Below, one piece after another: positions 15,134-24,649 of a DNA stretch of 64,000 nucleotides (the first letter of the stretch is position 1; every line of letters begins with the position of its first letter). This DNA is from Pontibacter populi (GTDB lineage Bacteria; Bacteroidota; Bacteroidia; Cytophagales; Hymenobacteraceae), in contig NZ_JAHWXQ010000005.1 of NCBI RefSeq assembly GCF_019336435.1, positions 62,001 to 126,000 on the forward strand, read 5' to 3'. The position numbers and the translations under genes were made by a program. The notes below the pieces were generated by a model. That model was not told the DNA's origin and did no database searches. It worked only from the letters and a program-made list of their open reading frames with translations.

Positions 15134-16216
15134 ATGTTTGATGTTTTTAGAGGTATAATAGGTCTTATTGTCCTGTTATCAATAGGATATCTGTTCTCCA
15201 CGAGCAGAAAATCTATTAATTGGAGAATTGTAGCCTACGGCATATTCCTGCAGCTAATGTTTGGGATTTTGGTTACCAAAGTTCCATTTATAGCCGATGC
15301 GTTTGCATTTGTCAGCAGAGCCTTTGTTAAACTCCTGAGCTTCTCTAACGAAGGTGCCGCATTCCTTTTCGGTAACCTATCTGATCCTTCTCAGAACGCA
15401 GGTATAGGCTTTATATTTGCCTTCAATGTACTTCCTACTATCATCTTCTTCTCAGCGGTTTCTTCCGGTTTATACTACTTAGGCGTGCTGCAGAAGATCG
15501 TTTTCGGTATTGCCTGGGTAATGTCGAAAGGTATGCGTTTGTCTGGTGCGGAGAGTTTATCTGCAGCAGGTAACATTTTTATGGGACAGACAGAGGCCCC
15601 TTTACTGGTACGTCCGTTTATTGCCCGCATGACCAGATCAGAACTGATGTGTTTGATGACAGGTGGTATGGCAACGCTGGCTGGTGGTGTTCTGGCGGCT
15701 TATGTGTCTTTCCTGGGTGGTGATGATCCGGCGCAGCAGGCGGTATTCGCAGCACACTTACTTACGGCTTCTATCATGAATGCGCCAGCAGCTATAGTTC
15801 TTTCCAAAATGCTGGTTCCAGAAACAGAACACGAAAAAATTAATACACAACTTGAAGTAAACGAAGAGCAGATCGGGGCAAACCTGATAGACGCGGTATC
15901 GAAAGGTGCTGCAGATGGTTTACGACTGGCAGCAAACGTAGGCGGTATGCTACTTGCCTTTATCGCTGTCATCGCGTTGCTTAACTATGTGTTAATGAAA
16001 TTCGGTGCTGCTACTGGCCTGAACGAACTTATAGTTGCCAGCACCAGCGGCCATTTCGACGGTTTCTCATTCCAGTATATTCTTGGTCAGATATTCCGGG
16101 TATTTGCCTTTATAATGGGTGTTCCGTGGGTTGATACCTTACAGGTTGGTAGCTTGTTAGGCCAGAAAACAGCCATTAACGAATTTGTGGCCTACCTGGA
16201 CCTTGCGCCGATATGA
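15134..16216 (+). CDS. nupC: NupC-type nucleoside transporter, N-terminal 360 aa (frameshifted)
   Basis: Concentrative nucleoside transporter (CNT) of the inner membrane, driven by H+ or Na+. Multiple membrane helices and the family motifs are visible: FGNLSDPSQNAGIGFIFAFNVLP, NIFMGQTEAPLLV (substrate/ion loop), MTGGMATLAGGVLAAYV, and SIMNAPAAIVLSKMLVPET. Near the end LLGQKTAINEFVAYLDLAP is followed by Ile and a TGA at 16214-16216. The remaining conserved C-terminal helices continue without a gap in sequence from 16213 in another frame. One base appears to be missing just before ATATGA, since a family member would read AP-Y-MKAAGTLS. Confidence 0.85.
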   Translation: MFDVFRGIIGLIVLLSIGYLFSTSRKSINWRIVAYGIFLQLMFGILVTKVPFIADAFAFVSRAFVKLLSFSNEGAAFLFGNLSDPSQNAGIGFIFAFNVLPTIIFFSAVSSGLYYLGVLQKIVFGIAWVMSKGMRLSGAESLSAAGNIFMGQTEAPLLVRPFIARMTRSELMCLMTGGMATLAGGVLAAYVSFLGGDDPAQQAVFAAHLLTASIMNAPAAIVLSKMLVPETEHEKINTQLEVNEEQIGANLIDAVSKGAADGLRLAANVGGMLLAFIAVIALLNYVLMKFGAATGLNELIVASTSGHFDGFSFQYILGQIFRVFAFIMGVPWVDTLQVGSLLGQKTAINEFVAYLDLAPI

Positions 16217-16437
16217 AAGCTGCCGGTACATTGTCTACCAAGTCAATTATCATGGCTACGTATGCGCTTTGCGGTTTCTCCAACTTCAGCTCCATCGCTA
16301 TCCAGGTTGGTGGTATTGGCGGTATGGCTCCAAATCAGCAGAGCAACATCTCAAGACTCGGCTTCCTTGCCTTATTGGGCGCTTCTATTGCATGTATGAT
16401 GTCGGCAACCGTAGCTGGTATGTTGTACTCATTCTAA
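16213..16437 (+). CDS. NupC-type transporter, C-terminal 74 aa in a second frame
   Basis: The 74 residues (MKAAGTLSTKSIIMATYALCGFSNFSSI...) are the last two helices of a CNT transporter, including the conserved ALCGFSNFSSIAIQVGG. They directly continue the preceding open frame, which it overlaps by ATGA. Alone it cannot be a transporter. Either the gene is broken, the sequence has an indel error, or the two pieces are coupled by re-initiation at ATGA. No slippery heptamer is visible. Confidence 0.75.
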   Translation: MKAAGTLSTKSIIMATYALCGFSNFSSIAIQVGGIGGMAPNQQSNISRLGFLALLGASIACMMSATVAGMLYSF

Positions 16438-16454
16438 GGTTACAGACTATAAAT

Positions 16455-16494
16455 AAGAAGGGCCTCCCACTTATCGTGGGAGGCCCTTCTTATT
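16455..16494. terminator. Bidirectional terminator between nupC and mlaF
   Basis: A long perfect stem AAGAAGGGCCTCCCAC/GTGGGAGGCCCTTCTT has a TTATC loop and lies between convergent genes. Confidence 0.9.
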
Positions 16495-16512
16495 TATAGT
16501 TACAGGGAGTCT

Positions 16513-17328
16513 TTATTTTCCGTTACTGTCCTTGCTTTGTTCCTGTTCTTCGCGGGCTTCTTCGTGCACTTCATCTTCCACTTTCTTGGCGTCGCGCATC
16601 AGGCGGTTTGCAAAAATAAACTCGTTCAGCTCTCTTATATCAGTATCCATGATCTGGTCGCGGGTACCTTCCCATAGTTTCTTGCCTTCATAAAGGAACA
16701 TGATTTTGTCACCGATCTCTATTACCGAGTTCATATCGTGCGTTACGATAATAGTAGTGATGTTATACTCTTCGGTGATCTCTTTTATCAGTTCGTCAAT
16801 CTTTAACGAAGTCAGGGGGTCCAGACCGGAGTTTGGTTCGTCGCAGAACAGGTACGTACAGTTTGGGGCAATAGCACGGGCTATACCCACGCGTTTCTTC
16901 ATACCACCACTTAGCTCCGAAGGCATCTTCTTGTTTGCACCCTCTAGGCCAACCCGGTTTAAGCAGAAGTTCACCCGATCCATGCGTTCGCTTTTGCTCA
17001 TGTCTGGTGTCAGCATTTTAAGCGGGAATTCCACATTTTGCTGCACAGTCATAGAGTCAAATAGGGCAGAGCTCTGGAACAGCATTCCTATTTTCCGGCG
17101 TATTTCCTGACGAATGTCCAGTTTGTTGTTTGTAAAGTAGGTGCCATCAAAAGTAACGCTGCCAATGTCTGGCTTAACGAGGCCTACAATGCACTTCAGC
17201 AGTACGCTTTTACCGGTTCCGCTGGCGCCGAGCAACAGGTTTGTTTTGCCTGTCTCGAACACGCCGCTTACGCCGTCCAGCACTTTTTTGTCGCCGAAGG
17301 TTTTATGTATGTTGTGTATTTCTATCAT
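16513..17328 (-). CDS. mlaF: Mla-type ABC transporter ATP-binding protein
   Basis: ATPase of the Mla phospholipid transport complex, which moves lipids between the two membranes. In 271 residues: Walker A GASGTGKS near residues 34-41, signature LSGGMKKRVGIARA near 140, and Walker B YLFCDEPNSGLDP near 160-172. The switch His is in VTHDMNS. After about residue 240 there is a charged Glu/Lys tail. The permease gene lies 12 bases upstream. The substrate-binding MlaD-like gene is not adjacent in this window. Confidence 0.92.
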   Translation of the reverse strand: MIEIHNIHKTFGDKKVLDGVSGVFETGKTNLLLGASGTGKSVLLKCIVGLVKPDIGSVTFDGTYFTNNKLDIRQEIRRKIGMLFQSSALFDSMTVQQNVEFPLKMLTPDMSKSERMDRVNFCLNRVGLEGANKKMPSELSGGMKKRVGIARAIAPNCTYLFCDEPNSGLDPLTSLKIDELIKEITEEYNITTIIVTHDMNSVIEIGDKIMFLYEGKKLWEGTRDQIMDTDIRELNEFIFANRLMRDAKKVEDEVHEEAREEQEQSKDSNGK

Positions 17329-17340
17329 GATGGGGTCAAA

Positions 17341-18072
17341 CTATAAGAGCAGCTCAGCACAAACGTAATCTGCGATCAGTACAGCTATTACACTGTTAGT
17401 TACAGCATTAGTACTGGCAGCTCCTACTTCAAGAGCTCCGCCTGCAGTATTATATCCTCTGAAAGATGACAGAGAAGAGATCAGGAAGGCAAAAACTACT
17501 GATTTTATAAGGGCAAATACAATGTTGTAAGGAATAAAAGCGTCACGAATACCCGTAATGTATTCCTGTGCAGTGAGGGCTCCCGTTAAGGTACCGGCTA
17601 CATAACCACCTGCAATGGAAAGAAACATTGCCAAGGTTACCAGCATCGGGAAAACTATTAACGATGCCAGAATTTTAGGGAGCACCAGGTAACTGGCAGA
17701 GTTAATTCCCATAACCTCCAGGGCATCTACCTGTTCTGTTATCTGCATGGTACCCAGTCCGCCGGCAATACTGGATCCTACTTTGCCTGCCAACACAATG
17801 GAGGTTATAGTTGGGGCCAGTTCCAGTATGGTCATTTCGCGTACCATAAAACCTATAGTTGAGCGGGGTATAAGTGCACTTGTAAGGTTATACGAAACCT
17901 GCACACAAGTTACAGCGCCAATAAATGTTGACACAATAGCCACGATCATGATAGAGTTTATACCGATGAGTATGGCTTCATCTATAGTTCTGTTAAATAG
18001 TATACGTGGTGATTCGCCCCGCACGACCAGGGTGCTCATGAATAAAAGGTATTTTCCGAAATGCTCCAGCAT
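17341..18072 (-). CDS. mlaE: MlaE family permease
   Basis: Membrane subunit of the Mla lipid transporter, 243 residues with five or six predicted helices. Family signatures are FIGAVTCVQVSYNL, VREMTILELAPTITSIVLAGKVGSSIAGGLGTMQITEQVDALEVMGINS (the conserved EQIDALxxMG region, seen here around residues 100-125), and YNTAGGALEVGAASTNAV. It is first in the mlaE-mlaF operon. A -7 box is at 18116-18123. Confidence 0.92.
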   Translation of the reverse strand: MLEHFGKYLLFMSTLVVRGESPRILFNRTIDEAILIGINSIMIVAIVSTFIGAVTCVQVSYNLTSALIPRSTIGFMVREMTILELAPTITSIVLAGKVGSSIAGGLGTMQITEQVDALEVMGINSASYLVLPKILASLIVFPMLVTLAMFLSIAGGYVAGTLTGALTAQEYITGIRDAFIPYNIVFALIKSVVFAFLISSLSSFRGYNTAGGALEVGAASTNAVTNSVIAVLIADYVCAELLL

Positions 18073-18115
18073 AGGGTGTTCGATTTCAGTAAGGCTTAGT
18101 TTAACTAGTTTAGGT

Positions 18116-18123
18116 CAAAAATA
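18116..18123 (-). promoter_or_regulatory. -7 box of mlaEF
   Basis: TATTTTTG on the minus strand, 43 bases before the ATG. No clear -33 element. Confidence 0.4.
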
Positions 18124-18184
18124 CGCTATAAATACCTATCTTACGTTTTAAATTAAGTAACATATTAATTTTAACATATACCAC

Positions 18185-18892
18185 ATGCAACGATACATAG
18201 TTGTTACAGGCGGCACGAAAGGTATTGGAAGAGCGGTTGTAGAACAATTCGCAAAAGAGGGGTTCCACATTATCACCTGCTCCCGAAACGAAAAAGACCT
18301 GCAAAAGTTGAAATTAGAGATAGAACAGGCGTATACTTTTTCTAAAGTGCTATTTCAGCAGGCCGATCTGAGTGACCGGAAATCGATAGAATCTTTTCTG
18401 AAGTATGTACAGGGGCTAAACGTGCAGGTTGATGTTGTTGTAAATAACAGTGGTTTATTTATACCTGGCAAGATTACAGAGGAAGACGATGCAGCCCTGC
18501 CTTTCATGATCAACACTAACCTTTACAGTGCCTACTATATCTCTAAAACATTGGTAAAAGATATGATAAAGCGCCGCAACGGCCATATCTTTACACTTTG
18601 TTCAACGGCCAGTATTGTTCCTTACACAAACGGAGGATCATACTGCATTTCTAAATTTGCCCTGTATGGCATGACTAAAGTACTGCGCGAAGAAACCAAA
18701 GAACATAACGTAAAAGTAACAGCCATACTGCCGGGCGCAACCCTAACGGCAAGCTGGGAAGGAGTGGACCTGCCACCTGAACGTTTCATGAAATCAGAAG
18801 ACGTAGCTCAGGCAATCTGGGGAGCATATACCATGTCAGCGAACAGCGTGGTGGAAGAAATACTCATCAGGCCACAACTGGGAGACCTTTAG
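18185..18892 (+). CDS. Short-chain dehydrogenase/reductase (first of two)
   Basis: A 235-residue classical SDR using NAD(P)H. The cofactor loop is TGGTKGIG (residues 8-15), NNSG lies near 91, the catalytic Ser is in CSTAS, and the Tyr-Lys pair is in YCISK. The protein ends near residue 235 without a C-terminal extension. In the classical family these enzymes reduce ketones or oxidise alcohols; the substrate is not evident. Another SDR gene follows after 123 bases on the same strand and shares only moderate similarity, so the pair is not a recent duplication. Confidence 0.88.
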   Translation: MQRYIVVTGGTKGIGRAVVEQFAKEGFHIITCSRNEKDLQKLKLEIEQAYTFSKVLFQQADLSDRKSIESFLKYVQGLNVQVDVVVNNSGLFIPGKITEEDDAALPFMINTNLYSAYYISKTLVKDMIKRRNGHIFTLCSTASIVPYTNGGSYCISKFALYGMTKVLREETKEHNVKVTAILPGATLTASWEGVDLPPERFMKSEDVAQAIWGAYTMSANSVVEEILIRPQLGDL

Positions 18893-19015
18893 AAGTTAGA
18901 AAGTTGATAGGTTGTAGGGGCACAATACTTTGAGTCTTATACTATAGCTGAGTCAACAATCAACCCTATAACACGCAACCATTAGAATACTCGTTCAGGA
19001 TTAAACTATAGAACT

Positions 19016-19726
19016 ATGGAATTACAAGGTAAAATTGCCGTGGTAACCGGCGTCAGTAAAGGTATTGGTTTGTCGGCTGTGGAAGCGCTTTTAGAGAAGG
19101 GTGCTATAGTTGCCGGGTGGGGCAGAACTGCTCCCGAATTGCAGCATCAAAATTTTCACTTCTTCGAGTGCGATGTGCGCTATGCAGAATCGGTACAGAA
19201 TGCGTTCGACCAAACTATAAGCCGGCTGGGTGTACATGTTGCCGTGCTGGTAAATAATGCAGGTCTCGGAATTGGAGGCAAGCTGGAGGAGATAAGTATG
19301 GATGACTGGCACACCATGTTTGATACCAATGTGAATGGAGTGTTTTACTGCACGCGCCTGATTTTACCCGAAATGAAAGAACAGGGCGAAGGACACATCA
19401 TTAATATCTCCTCTATAGCTGGTACAACCGGAATCGAGGAAATGTCGGGCTATTGCGGCAGCAAATTTGCGGTGCGTGGCATCTCGCAGGCTTTGTATAA
19501 AGAAGTGCGCAACTACGGCATAAAAGTTACCTGCATTTACCCGGGATCTGTAAATACTAACTTCTTCGATAATTTTGAGAACGTAACAGCCCGCGAGAAC
19601 ATGATGCGCCCTGAAGATATAGCCTCCACTATAGTTCACGCACTGGAATCACATCCTAACTATCACCACGTAGATATTGAAGTACGACCACTGATGCCAA
19701 AAGGGAAGATTCAGAAACAGAACTAA
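19016..19726 (+). CDS. Short-chain dehydrogenase/reductase (second of two)
   Basis: A 236-residue classical SDR: TGVSKGIG near residues 11-18, NNAGLGIGGKLEE near 81-93, catalytic Ser in NISSIAG, and YCGSK as the Tyr-Lys motif. VRNYGIKVTCIYPGSVNTNF is typical of the ribitol/serine dehydrogenase-like subgroup. The substrate is unknown. AACTATAGAACT lies immediately before the start codon. It is followed after about 110 bases by gldA. Confidence 0.88.
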   Translation: MELQGKIAVVTGVSKGIGLSAVEALLEKGAIVAGWGRTAPELQHQNFHFFECDVRYAESVQNAFDQTISRLGVHVAVLVNNAGLGIGGKLEEISMDDWHTMFDTNVNGVFYCTRLILPEMKEQGEGHIINISSIAGTTGIEEMSGYCGSKFAVRGISQALYKEVRNYGIKVTCIYPGSVNTNFFDNFENVTARENMMRPEDIASTIVHALESHPNYHHVDIEVRPLMPKGKIQKQN

Positions 19727-19837
19727 GATGTTTAAGATGAAAGGATATTCAGGATTTTAGTAATTTTGAAATAAGATTTTCAGGATTGTAGAATTACTGA
19801 CTCTTAACTCTTAACTCAAAACACTTAACTAAATACT

Positions 19838-20749
19838 TTGTCTGTAGAAGTAAAGAACCTTACCAAGATCTTCGGGGAGCAGCGTGCTGTTGACGATATT
19901 TCGTTTACAGTAGAACAGGGGCAGATACTGGGATTTCTGGGGCCAAATGGTGCCGGTAAATCGACTACTATGAAGATCGCGACCTGTTACCTGCCACCTT
20001 CTTCCGGAACTATAGTTGTGAATGGCCACGATGTGGTGCAGGACCCGATTACCGTTCGACGTATGGTTGGCTACTTGCCGGAACACAACCCTTTGTACCT
20101 AGATATGTATGTGCACGAGTACCTGGAGTTTGTAGCGTCGGTATACGGCTTAAAAGGAAAGCAGGCAAAAGCGCGTATCCAGGAGATGGTGGAGCTTTGC
20201 GGGCTAACCTTAGAGCAAGGCAAGAAAATAGGAGCTTTGTCGAAAGGCTACCGCCAGCGTGTAGGCCTTGCACAGGCCCTGGTGCACGACCCACAGGTAC
20301 TTATACTGGATGAGCCAACCACTGGCCTTGACCCAAACCAGATTGTCGAGATCCGCTCGCTCATTCGCCGCATTGGCCAGGACAAAACCGTTATTTTCTC
20401 CACACACATTATGCAGGAAGTTACCGCCATCTGCGACCGTGTGGTGATCATTAATCGTGGCAAATTAGTGGCGAACAGTGATGTGGCAAGTCTGCAGGCT
20501 GGCAACAGAGGTGCTAAGTTAACACTGGTTGAGTTTGAGCAACCCATAAACATTGAACAGCTTCAAACTATAGTTGGCGTCGAGCAGGTAGAACTGGTAC
20601 AAAACAATACCTACCGCATTACTTCCAGCCAGGACGCCGATATCCGCGCATCCGTTTTCCGGATCGCAGCAGAACAGAACTGGCCATTGGTCGGTCTTCG
20701 CCAGGAAGAAAATTCGCTCGAACAGATATTCCAACAGCTGACTAAATAA
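19838..20749 (+). CDS. gldA: Gliding motility ABC transporter ATP-binding protein GldA
   Basis: ATPase of the GldA-GldF-GldG complex, required for gliding in Flavobacterium johnsoniae. It starts with TTG (19838), giving MSVEVKNLTKIFGEQRAV, the family N-terminus. Walker A is GPNGAGKST (35-43), the signature LSKGYRQRVGLAQAL lies near 134, and Walker B is ILDEPTTGLDP. The C-terminal ~80 residues form the short regulatory domain usual for GldA. gldF begins about 115 bases downstream, after an AT-rich spacer, and gldG overlaps gldF. Confidence 0.92.
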   Translation: MSVEVKNLTKIFGEQRAVDDISFTVEQGQILGFLGPNGAGKSTTMKIATCYLPPSSGTIVVNGHDVVQDPITVRRMVGYLPEHNPLYLDMYVHEYLEFVASVYGLKGKQAKARIQEMVELCGLTLEQGKKIGALSKGYRQRVGLAQALVHDPQVLILDEPTTGLDPNQIVEIRSLIRRIGQDKTVIFSTHIMQEVTAICDRVVIINRGKLVANSDVASLQAGNRGAKLTLVEFEQPINIEQLQTIVGVEQVELVQNNTYRITSSQDADIRASVFRIAAEQNWPLVGLRQEENSLEQIFQQLTK

Positions 20750-20864
20750 TTAGAAATTCAAAATTATAAATTAGAAAAGGGGAAGTTAAGTGATGACATA
20801 ACTATAGATTCGAAATTTTATAATTCGCATAATTTCTAATCCATAATTTTTAATTGCATCATAG

Positions 20865-21593
20865 ATGTTATCCATACTTAAGAAAGAATTTAACGGCTTC
20901 CTGAATTCCCTGATCGCTTATATGGTGATCGCGGTGTTTCTGGTAGCTACCGGTATGTTTATGTGGGTGTTCCCGGAGAGCAGTGTTTTGACCTACGGAT
21001 TTGCCGATATGCAGACGCTTTTCTCAATGGCACCGTGGTTGTTCCTTTTCCTGATACCGGCCATTACCATGCGGACCTTCGCCGAAGAAAAACGTGAAGG
21101 AACGATAGAGTTGCTACTGACCAAACCTATTACTGATCTGCAACTTATACTCGGGAAATACTTTGCCGCTTTGCTGCTTGCCTTGTTCGCACTGGTGCCT
21201 ACATTGCTGTATTACTATACTGTTTACGAACTTGGTAATCCACAAGGGAACGTAGACTCTGCAGCCGTAGTAGGCTCTTATTTAGGGTTGATTTTCCTTG
21301 CCGGCGTGTTTTGCGCGATAGGGGTTTTTGCTTCGTCCATTTCCAGCAACCAGATCATCTCGTTTATAGTGGCGCTGTTCATGTGCTATATCATCTATAC
21401 CGGCTTCGACCTGCTGGCTTCTATTCCGGCGCTGGTAAACTATAGTTACGCCATCAGTCAACTGGGTATCTCTTATCATTATGATGCCATCAGCAAAGGC
21501 CTTGTCGACTCCCGCGATGTGCTGTACTTTTTAACAGTAATTGCCATCATGATCCTATCTACTAAACTGGTAATAAGCAGCAGAAAATGGTAA
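20865..21593 (+). CDS. gldF: Gliding motility ABC permease GldF
   Basis: Membrane permease of the gliding ABC complex, 242 residues with six predicted helices. It begins MLSILKKEFNGFLNSLIAYMVI. The loop MRTFAEEKREGTIELLLTKPITD near residues 66-88 is the conserved ABC-2 coupling motif. It overlaps gldG by seven bases, showing translational coupling. Its role in gliding is known from F. johnsoniae; the transported substrate is not established. Confidence 0.92.
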   Translation: MLSILKKEFNGFLNSLIAYMVIAVFLVATGMFMWVFPESSVLTYGFADMQTLFSMAPWLFLFLIPAITMRTFAEEKREGTIELLLTKPITDLQLILGKYFAALLLALFALVPTLLYYYTVYELGNPQGNVDSAAVVGSYLGLIFLAGVFCAIGVFASSISSNQIISFIVALFMCYIIYTGFDLLASIPALVNYSYAISQLGISYHYDAISKGLVDSRDVLYFLTVIAIMILSTKLVISSRKW

Positions 21594-23287
21594 CGCAGGA
21601 GACATCAAAATCAACCAGCAATCGCCGCCACGACCTTACCCGGTACGTTATAGCTATAGTTGTGTTGGTGGTGCTTAACATGCTGGTTTATAATTACTTT
21701 TTCAGGATAGATCTGACCGAAGATAAACGCTATTCCATAGCGCCGGTAACGGAGCAGATGCTGGGAAACCTGGAAGAAGAAGTATTCGTGGAAGTTTACC
21801 TGGAGGGTGACTTTCCGGCTGGATTTAAACGGTTACAGCAGTCTGTTAGAGAGAATCTGGAGGAGTTCAGGATTTATGCGGATGGTAAAGTGCGCTTCGT
21901 TTTCTTCGACCCGAATTCGATTACGGATGAGCAGAAGCGAACGGAGTTTATGCAGCAACTTGCCCAGAAAGGAATTCAGCCTACCAACCTGAAAGCAACC
22001 GAAGAAGGAAAACAGGTGGAACGCCTTGTTTTCCCGGGAGCTATAGTCCGGTATAAAGGCAAAGAAACCGCTGTTAATTTTCTGAAAGGCAACCTGGCCG
22101 CATCGCCAGACGAACGACTGAACCAGTCGGTAGAAGGAGTGGAGTATGAGTTGGCCACCGCAGTGCGTAAGGTAGCTTTCCAGGGGAACAAAGTCATTGG
22201 CTACATCACCGGCCAGGGCGAATTGCCACAACAGCAGGCAACCGACTTGCTAGGCTCGCTGCAGGAATACTATAGAGTTGCCTTAGGCGAGCTCGACCAG
22301 ATACCAACTTTAAAGGGCCTGGACCTGATTATAGTTGCCAAACCTACAACTGCATTTTCAGAAGCCGATAAGTTTAAGATCGACCAGTTTATTATGAACG
22401 GGGGCAAGGCAGTGTTTTTTGTAGATGCCCTGAACGCAGATCTGGATAGTTTAGCTAAAGGCGGTACGTTTGCCCTGCCCTACAACCTGAATTTAGAGGA
22501 CATGTTCTTTAAGTACGGTGTGCGCTTTAATCCTACGCTGATCATGGACTTGAACTCCGGTTTTATACCGTTGGTAACAGGATTTACCGGGGGCAAGCCG
22601 CAGACAGAAATGATCAACTGGCGCTTTTATCCGTTGCTGAATACGTTCAGCAAACACCCGGTAACCCGCAACCTCGATGCAGTTTATAGTAAGTTCATTG
22701 GAACGATAGATACTGTTAAAGCTGCCGGAATCCGTAAAACGCCCCTCATCTATACCTCGCAATATTCGCGCATTATGCAGGTACCTGTTCCATTAACCCT
22801 GGAGGAAGCCCGCATGGAAGTGAACCCGGAACAATACCAGGCAGGTGAGCAACCGGTAGGCTATTTACTAGAAGGGTCATTTACATCGTTGTTCCGTAAC
22901 CGGCGTGCACCGGAAGGAATGCCCAATACAACTATAAAAGAGCAGGGCGTGCCTACTAAAATTGCTGTTTTCTCAGATGGCGATCTCATCCGGAACGACA
23001 TAAACCCACGAACGGGGCAGGCGTATGAACTGGGTTTCGACAGGTTTAACAACATTAAGTTTGCCAACAAAGAGCTGGCCATGAATACCATTCATTACCT
23101 GCTGGATGCGGATGGCCTGATCAATATACGAAGCAAAGAGATCAAACTTCGTCCGCTGGACAGAGTACGGGTGCAGGAAGAGAAAACCTACTGGCAGGCA
23201 CTGAACTTAGTCGCCCCGATTGCTTTGCTGGCACTGTTTGGTGTAGCGCGTTACTACATGCGCAAACGCAGGTACGAGAAATTCTGA
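21587..23287 (+). CDS. gldG: Gliding motility protein GldG
   Basis: A 566-residue partner of GldF. One N-terminal membrane helix (about residues 20-39, YVIAIVVLVVLNMLVYNYFF) is followed by a large extracytoplasmic part with FRIDLTEDKRYSIAPVT, the conserved start of the GldG/ABC-type uncharacterised domain. KVIGYITGQGELP and LIIVAKPTTAFSEADKFKIDQFIMNGGK form the core, and a C-terminal helix (ALNLVAPIALLALFGVARYY) ends the protein. It overlaps gldF. dnaN starts 106 bases downstream from its own -7 box. Confidence 0.92.
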   Translation: MVTQETSKSTSNRRHDLTRYVIAIVVLVVLNMLVYNYFFRIDLTEDKRYSIAPVTEQMLGNLEEEVFVEVYLEGDFPAGFKRLQQSVRENLEEFRIYADGKVRFVFFDPNSITDEQKRTEFMQQLAQKGIQPTNLKATEEGKQVERLVFPGAIVRYKGKETAVNFLKGNLAASPDERLNQSVEGVEYELATAVRKVAFQGNKVIGYITGQGELPQQQATDLLGSLQEYYRVALGELDQIPTLKGLDLIIVAKPTTAFSEADKFKIDQFIMNGGKAVFFVDALNADLDSLAKGGTFALPYNLNLEDMFFKYGVRFNPTLIMDLNSGFIPLVTGFTGGKPQTEMINWRFYPLLNTFSKHPVTRNLDAVYSKFIGTIDTVKAAGIRKTPLIYTSQYSRIMQVPVPLTLEEARMEVNPEQYQAGEQPVGYLLEGSFTSLFRNRRAPEGMPNTTIKEQGVPTKIAVFSDGDLIRNDINPRTGQAYELGFDRFNNIKFANKELAMNTIHYLLDADGLINIRSKEIKLRPLDRVRVQEEKTYWQALNLVAPIALLALFGVARYYMRKRRYEKF

Positions 23288-23359
23288 AAATATAGGCTTA
23301 AACAGCCATAAAACTAGAAAACCTTTGCGTTTTTAGGTAGTATAAATCCGAATTATTTT

Positions 23360-23367
23360 TAACTTTG
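23360..23367 (+). promoter_or_regulatory. -7 box of dnaN
   Basis: TAACTTTG fits TAnnTTTG and lies 26 bases before the ATG. The -33 region is T-rich (TTTTAGG near 23331) but imperfect. Confidence 0.55.
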
Positions 23368-23393
23368 CCTAAATAACATTATAGCGATAAAGA

Positions 23394-24518
23394 ATGAAAT
23401 TTATAGTTTCTTCATCTGCGCTGCTTAAGCAGTTAGCCAGCATAAATGGGGTAGTAACCAACAACCCGGTAGTGCCAATCCTTGAGAACTTTTTGTTTGA
23501 AATAAGCGATAGCACACTTACTATCACAGCCAGCGACCTTGAAACTTCTATGATAACGGAGTTGCCTGTTGAAGCGAAAGAGAACGGCCGTATAGCTGCT
23601 CCTGCCAGAATATTGCTTGATACCCTGAAGAACCTGCCGGACCAGCCGGTAACCTTCACAATAGATGAAGAAACCTATACGATAGAGATCAGCTCTTCGA
23701 ACGGCCGTTACAAGCTGTCTGGCGAGAATGCTACTGATTTCCCGCGTGTGCCGGTTGTAAAAGGCGGTAACGCTATCGAAATTCCATCAAACGTACTGGC
23801 GCGTGCCATCAATAAGACCATTTTTGCAGTAAGCAACGATGAGCTTCGCCCGGCCATGACAGGTATTTTTGTGCAGCTGCGTTCTGATAATGTAACGTTC
23901 GTTGCCACAGACGGTCACCGTTTGCTTCGCTACCGTCGTACAGATATCGCTACAAGCCAGGAAGCTTCGCTGATTATCCCGCGTAAGGCTTTCACATTGC
24001 TTAAGTCTACGTTGCCATCAGAAGCGACTTCAGTTCGTGTAGAGTTTAACAACTCAAATGCGTTCTTCAGCTTCGATAACATCCGCATGATCTGCCGTCT
24101 GATTGATGAGCGTTACCCGGATTATGAAAACGTTATACCAGTACAGAACCCGAACAAACTGGTAATTGAGCGCCAGGCTTTGTTAAGCTCAGTAAAGCGT
24201 ATCTCTATTTACTCAAACAAAACCACGCACCAGATCCGTCTGAAACTGTCTGGCTCTGAACTGCAGGTATCTGCTGAAGACCTGGATTTCTCGAACGAGG
24301 CAAATGAGCGTTTAGCTTGTCAGTACGATGGTGAAGACATGGAAATCGGTTTCAATGCCAAGTTCCTGGTAGAGATGCTGAACAACATGGATTCTGATGA
24401 GATCACATTCGAGCTATCCACTCCAAACAGAGCTGGTTTGCTTATGCCACTTGCCAACGAAGACAACGAAAATGTTTTGATGCTGGTAATGCCTGTAATG
24501 CTGAACAATTACGTATAA
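23394..24518 (+). CDS. dnaN: DNA polymerase III beta sliding clamp
   Basis: Forms the ring-shaped dimer that holds replicative polymerase on DNA. The 374 residues cover the three clamp domains. Conserved segments are MKFIVSSSALLKQLASINGVV at the start, NPVVPILENFLFEI, and DELRPAMTGIFVQL near 143-156, then FVATDGHRLLRYRR. The C-terminus reads LMLVMPVMLNNYV, matching the family's MPMRL pocket region. It is not next to dnaA here. A terminator follows. Confidence 0.96.
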   Translation: MKFIVSSSALLKQLASINGVVTNNPVVPILENFLFEISDSTLTITASDLETSMITELPVEAKENGRIAAPARILLDTLKNLPDQPVTFTIDEETYTIEISSSNGRYKLSGENATDFPRVPVVKGGNAIEIPSNVLARAINKTIFAVSNDELRPAMTGIFVQLRSDNVTFVATDGHRLLRYRRTDIATSQEASLIIPRKAFTLLKSTLPSEATSVRVEFNNSNAFFSFDNIRMICRLIDERYPDYENVIPVQNPNKLVIERQALLSSVKRISIYSNKTTHQIRLKLSGSELQVSAEDLDFSNEANERLACQYDGEDMEIGFNAKFLVEMLNNMDSDEITFELSTPNRAGLLMPLANEDNENVLMLVMPVMLNNYV

Positions 24519-24540
24519 GGATATATATTTCTCCTAACGC

Positions 24541-24578
24541 GCAGAAGGCGGGCCTATAAAGCCCGCCTTCTGTATTTA
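24541..24578 (+). terminator. Terminator of dnaN
   Basis: The stem GCAGAAGGCGGGC/GCCCGCCTTCTG is followed by TATTTAT. Confidence 0.85.
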
Positions 24579-24649
24579 TAGCCAACTATAAGCCATAAAA
24601 AAAGACGCTGGTGTTGCGCCTTATAGTTCTTTCTATGCCTTAGTTTATC

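Noticed and set aside
16190-16220. Programmed frameshift in nupC
   Set aside because: No X-XXY-YYZ slippery site or downstream stem was seen. A one-base indel is the simpler reading.
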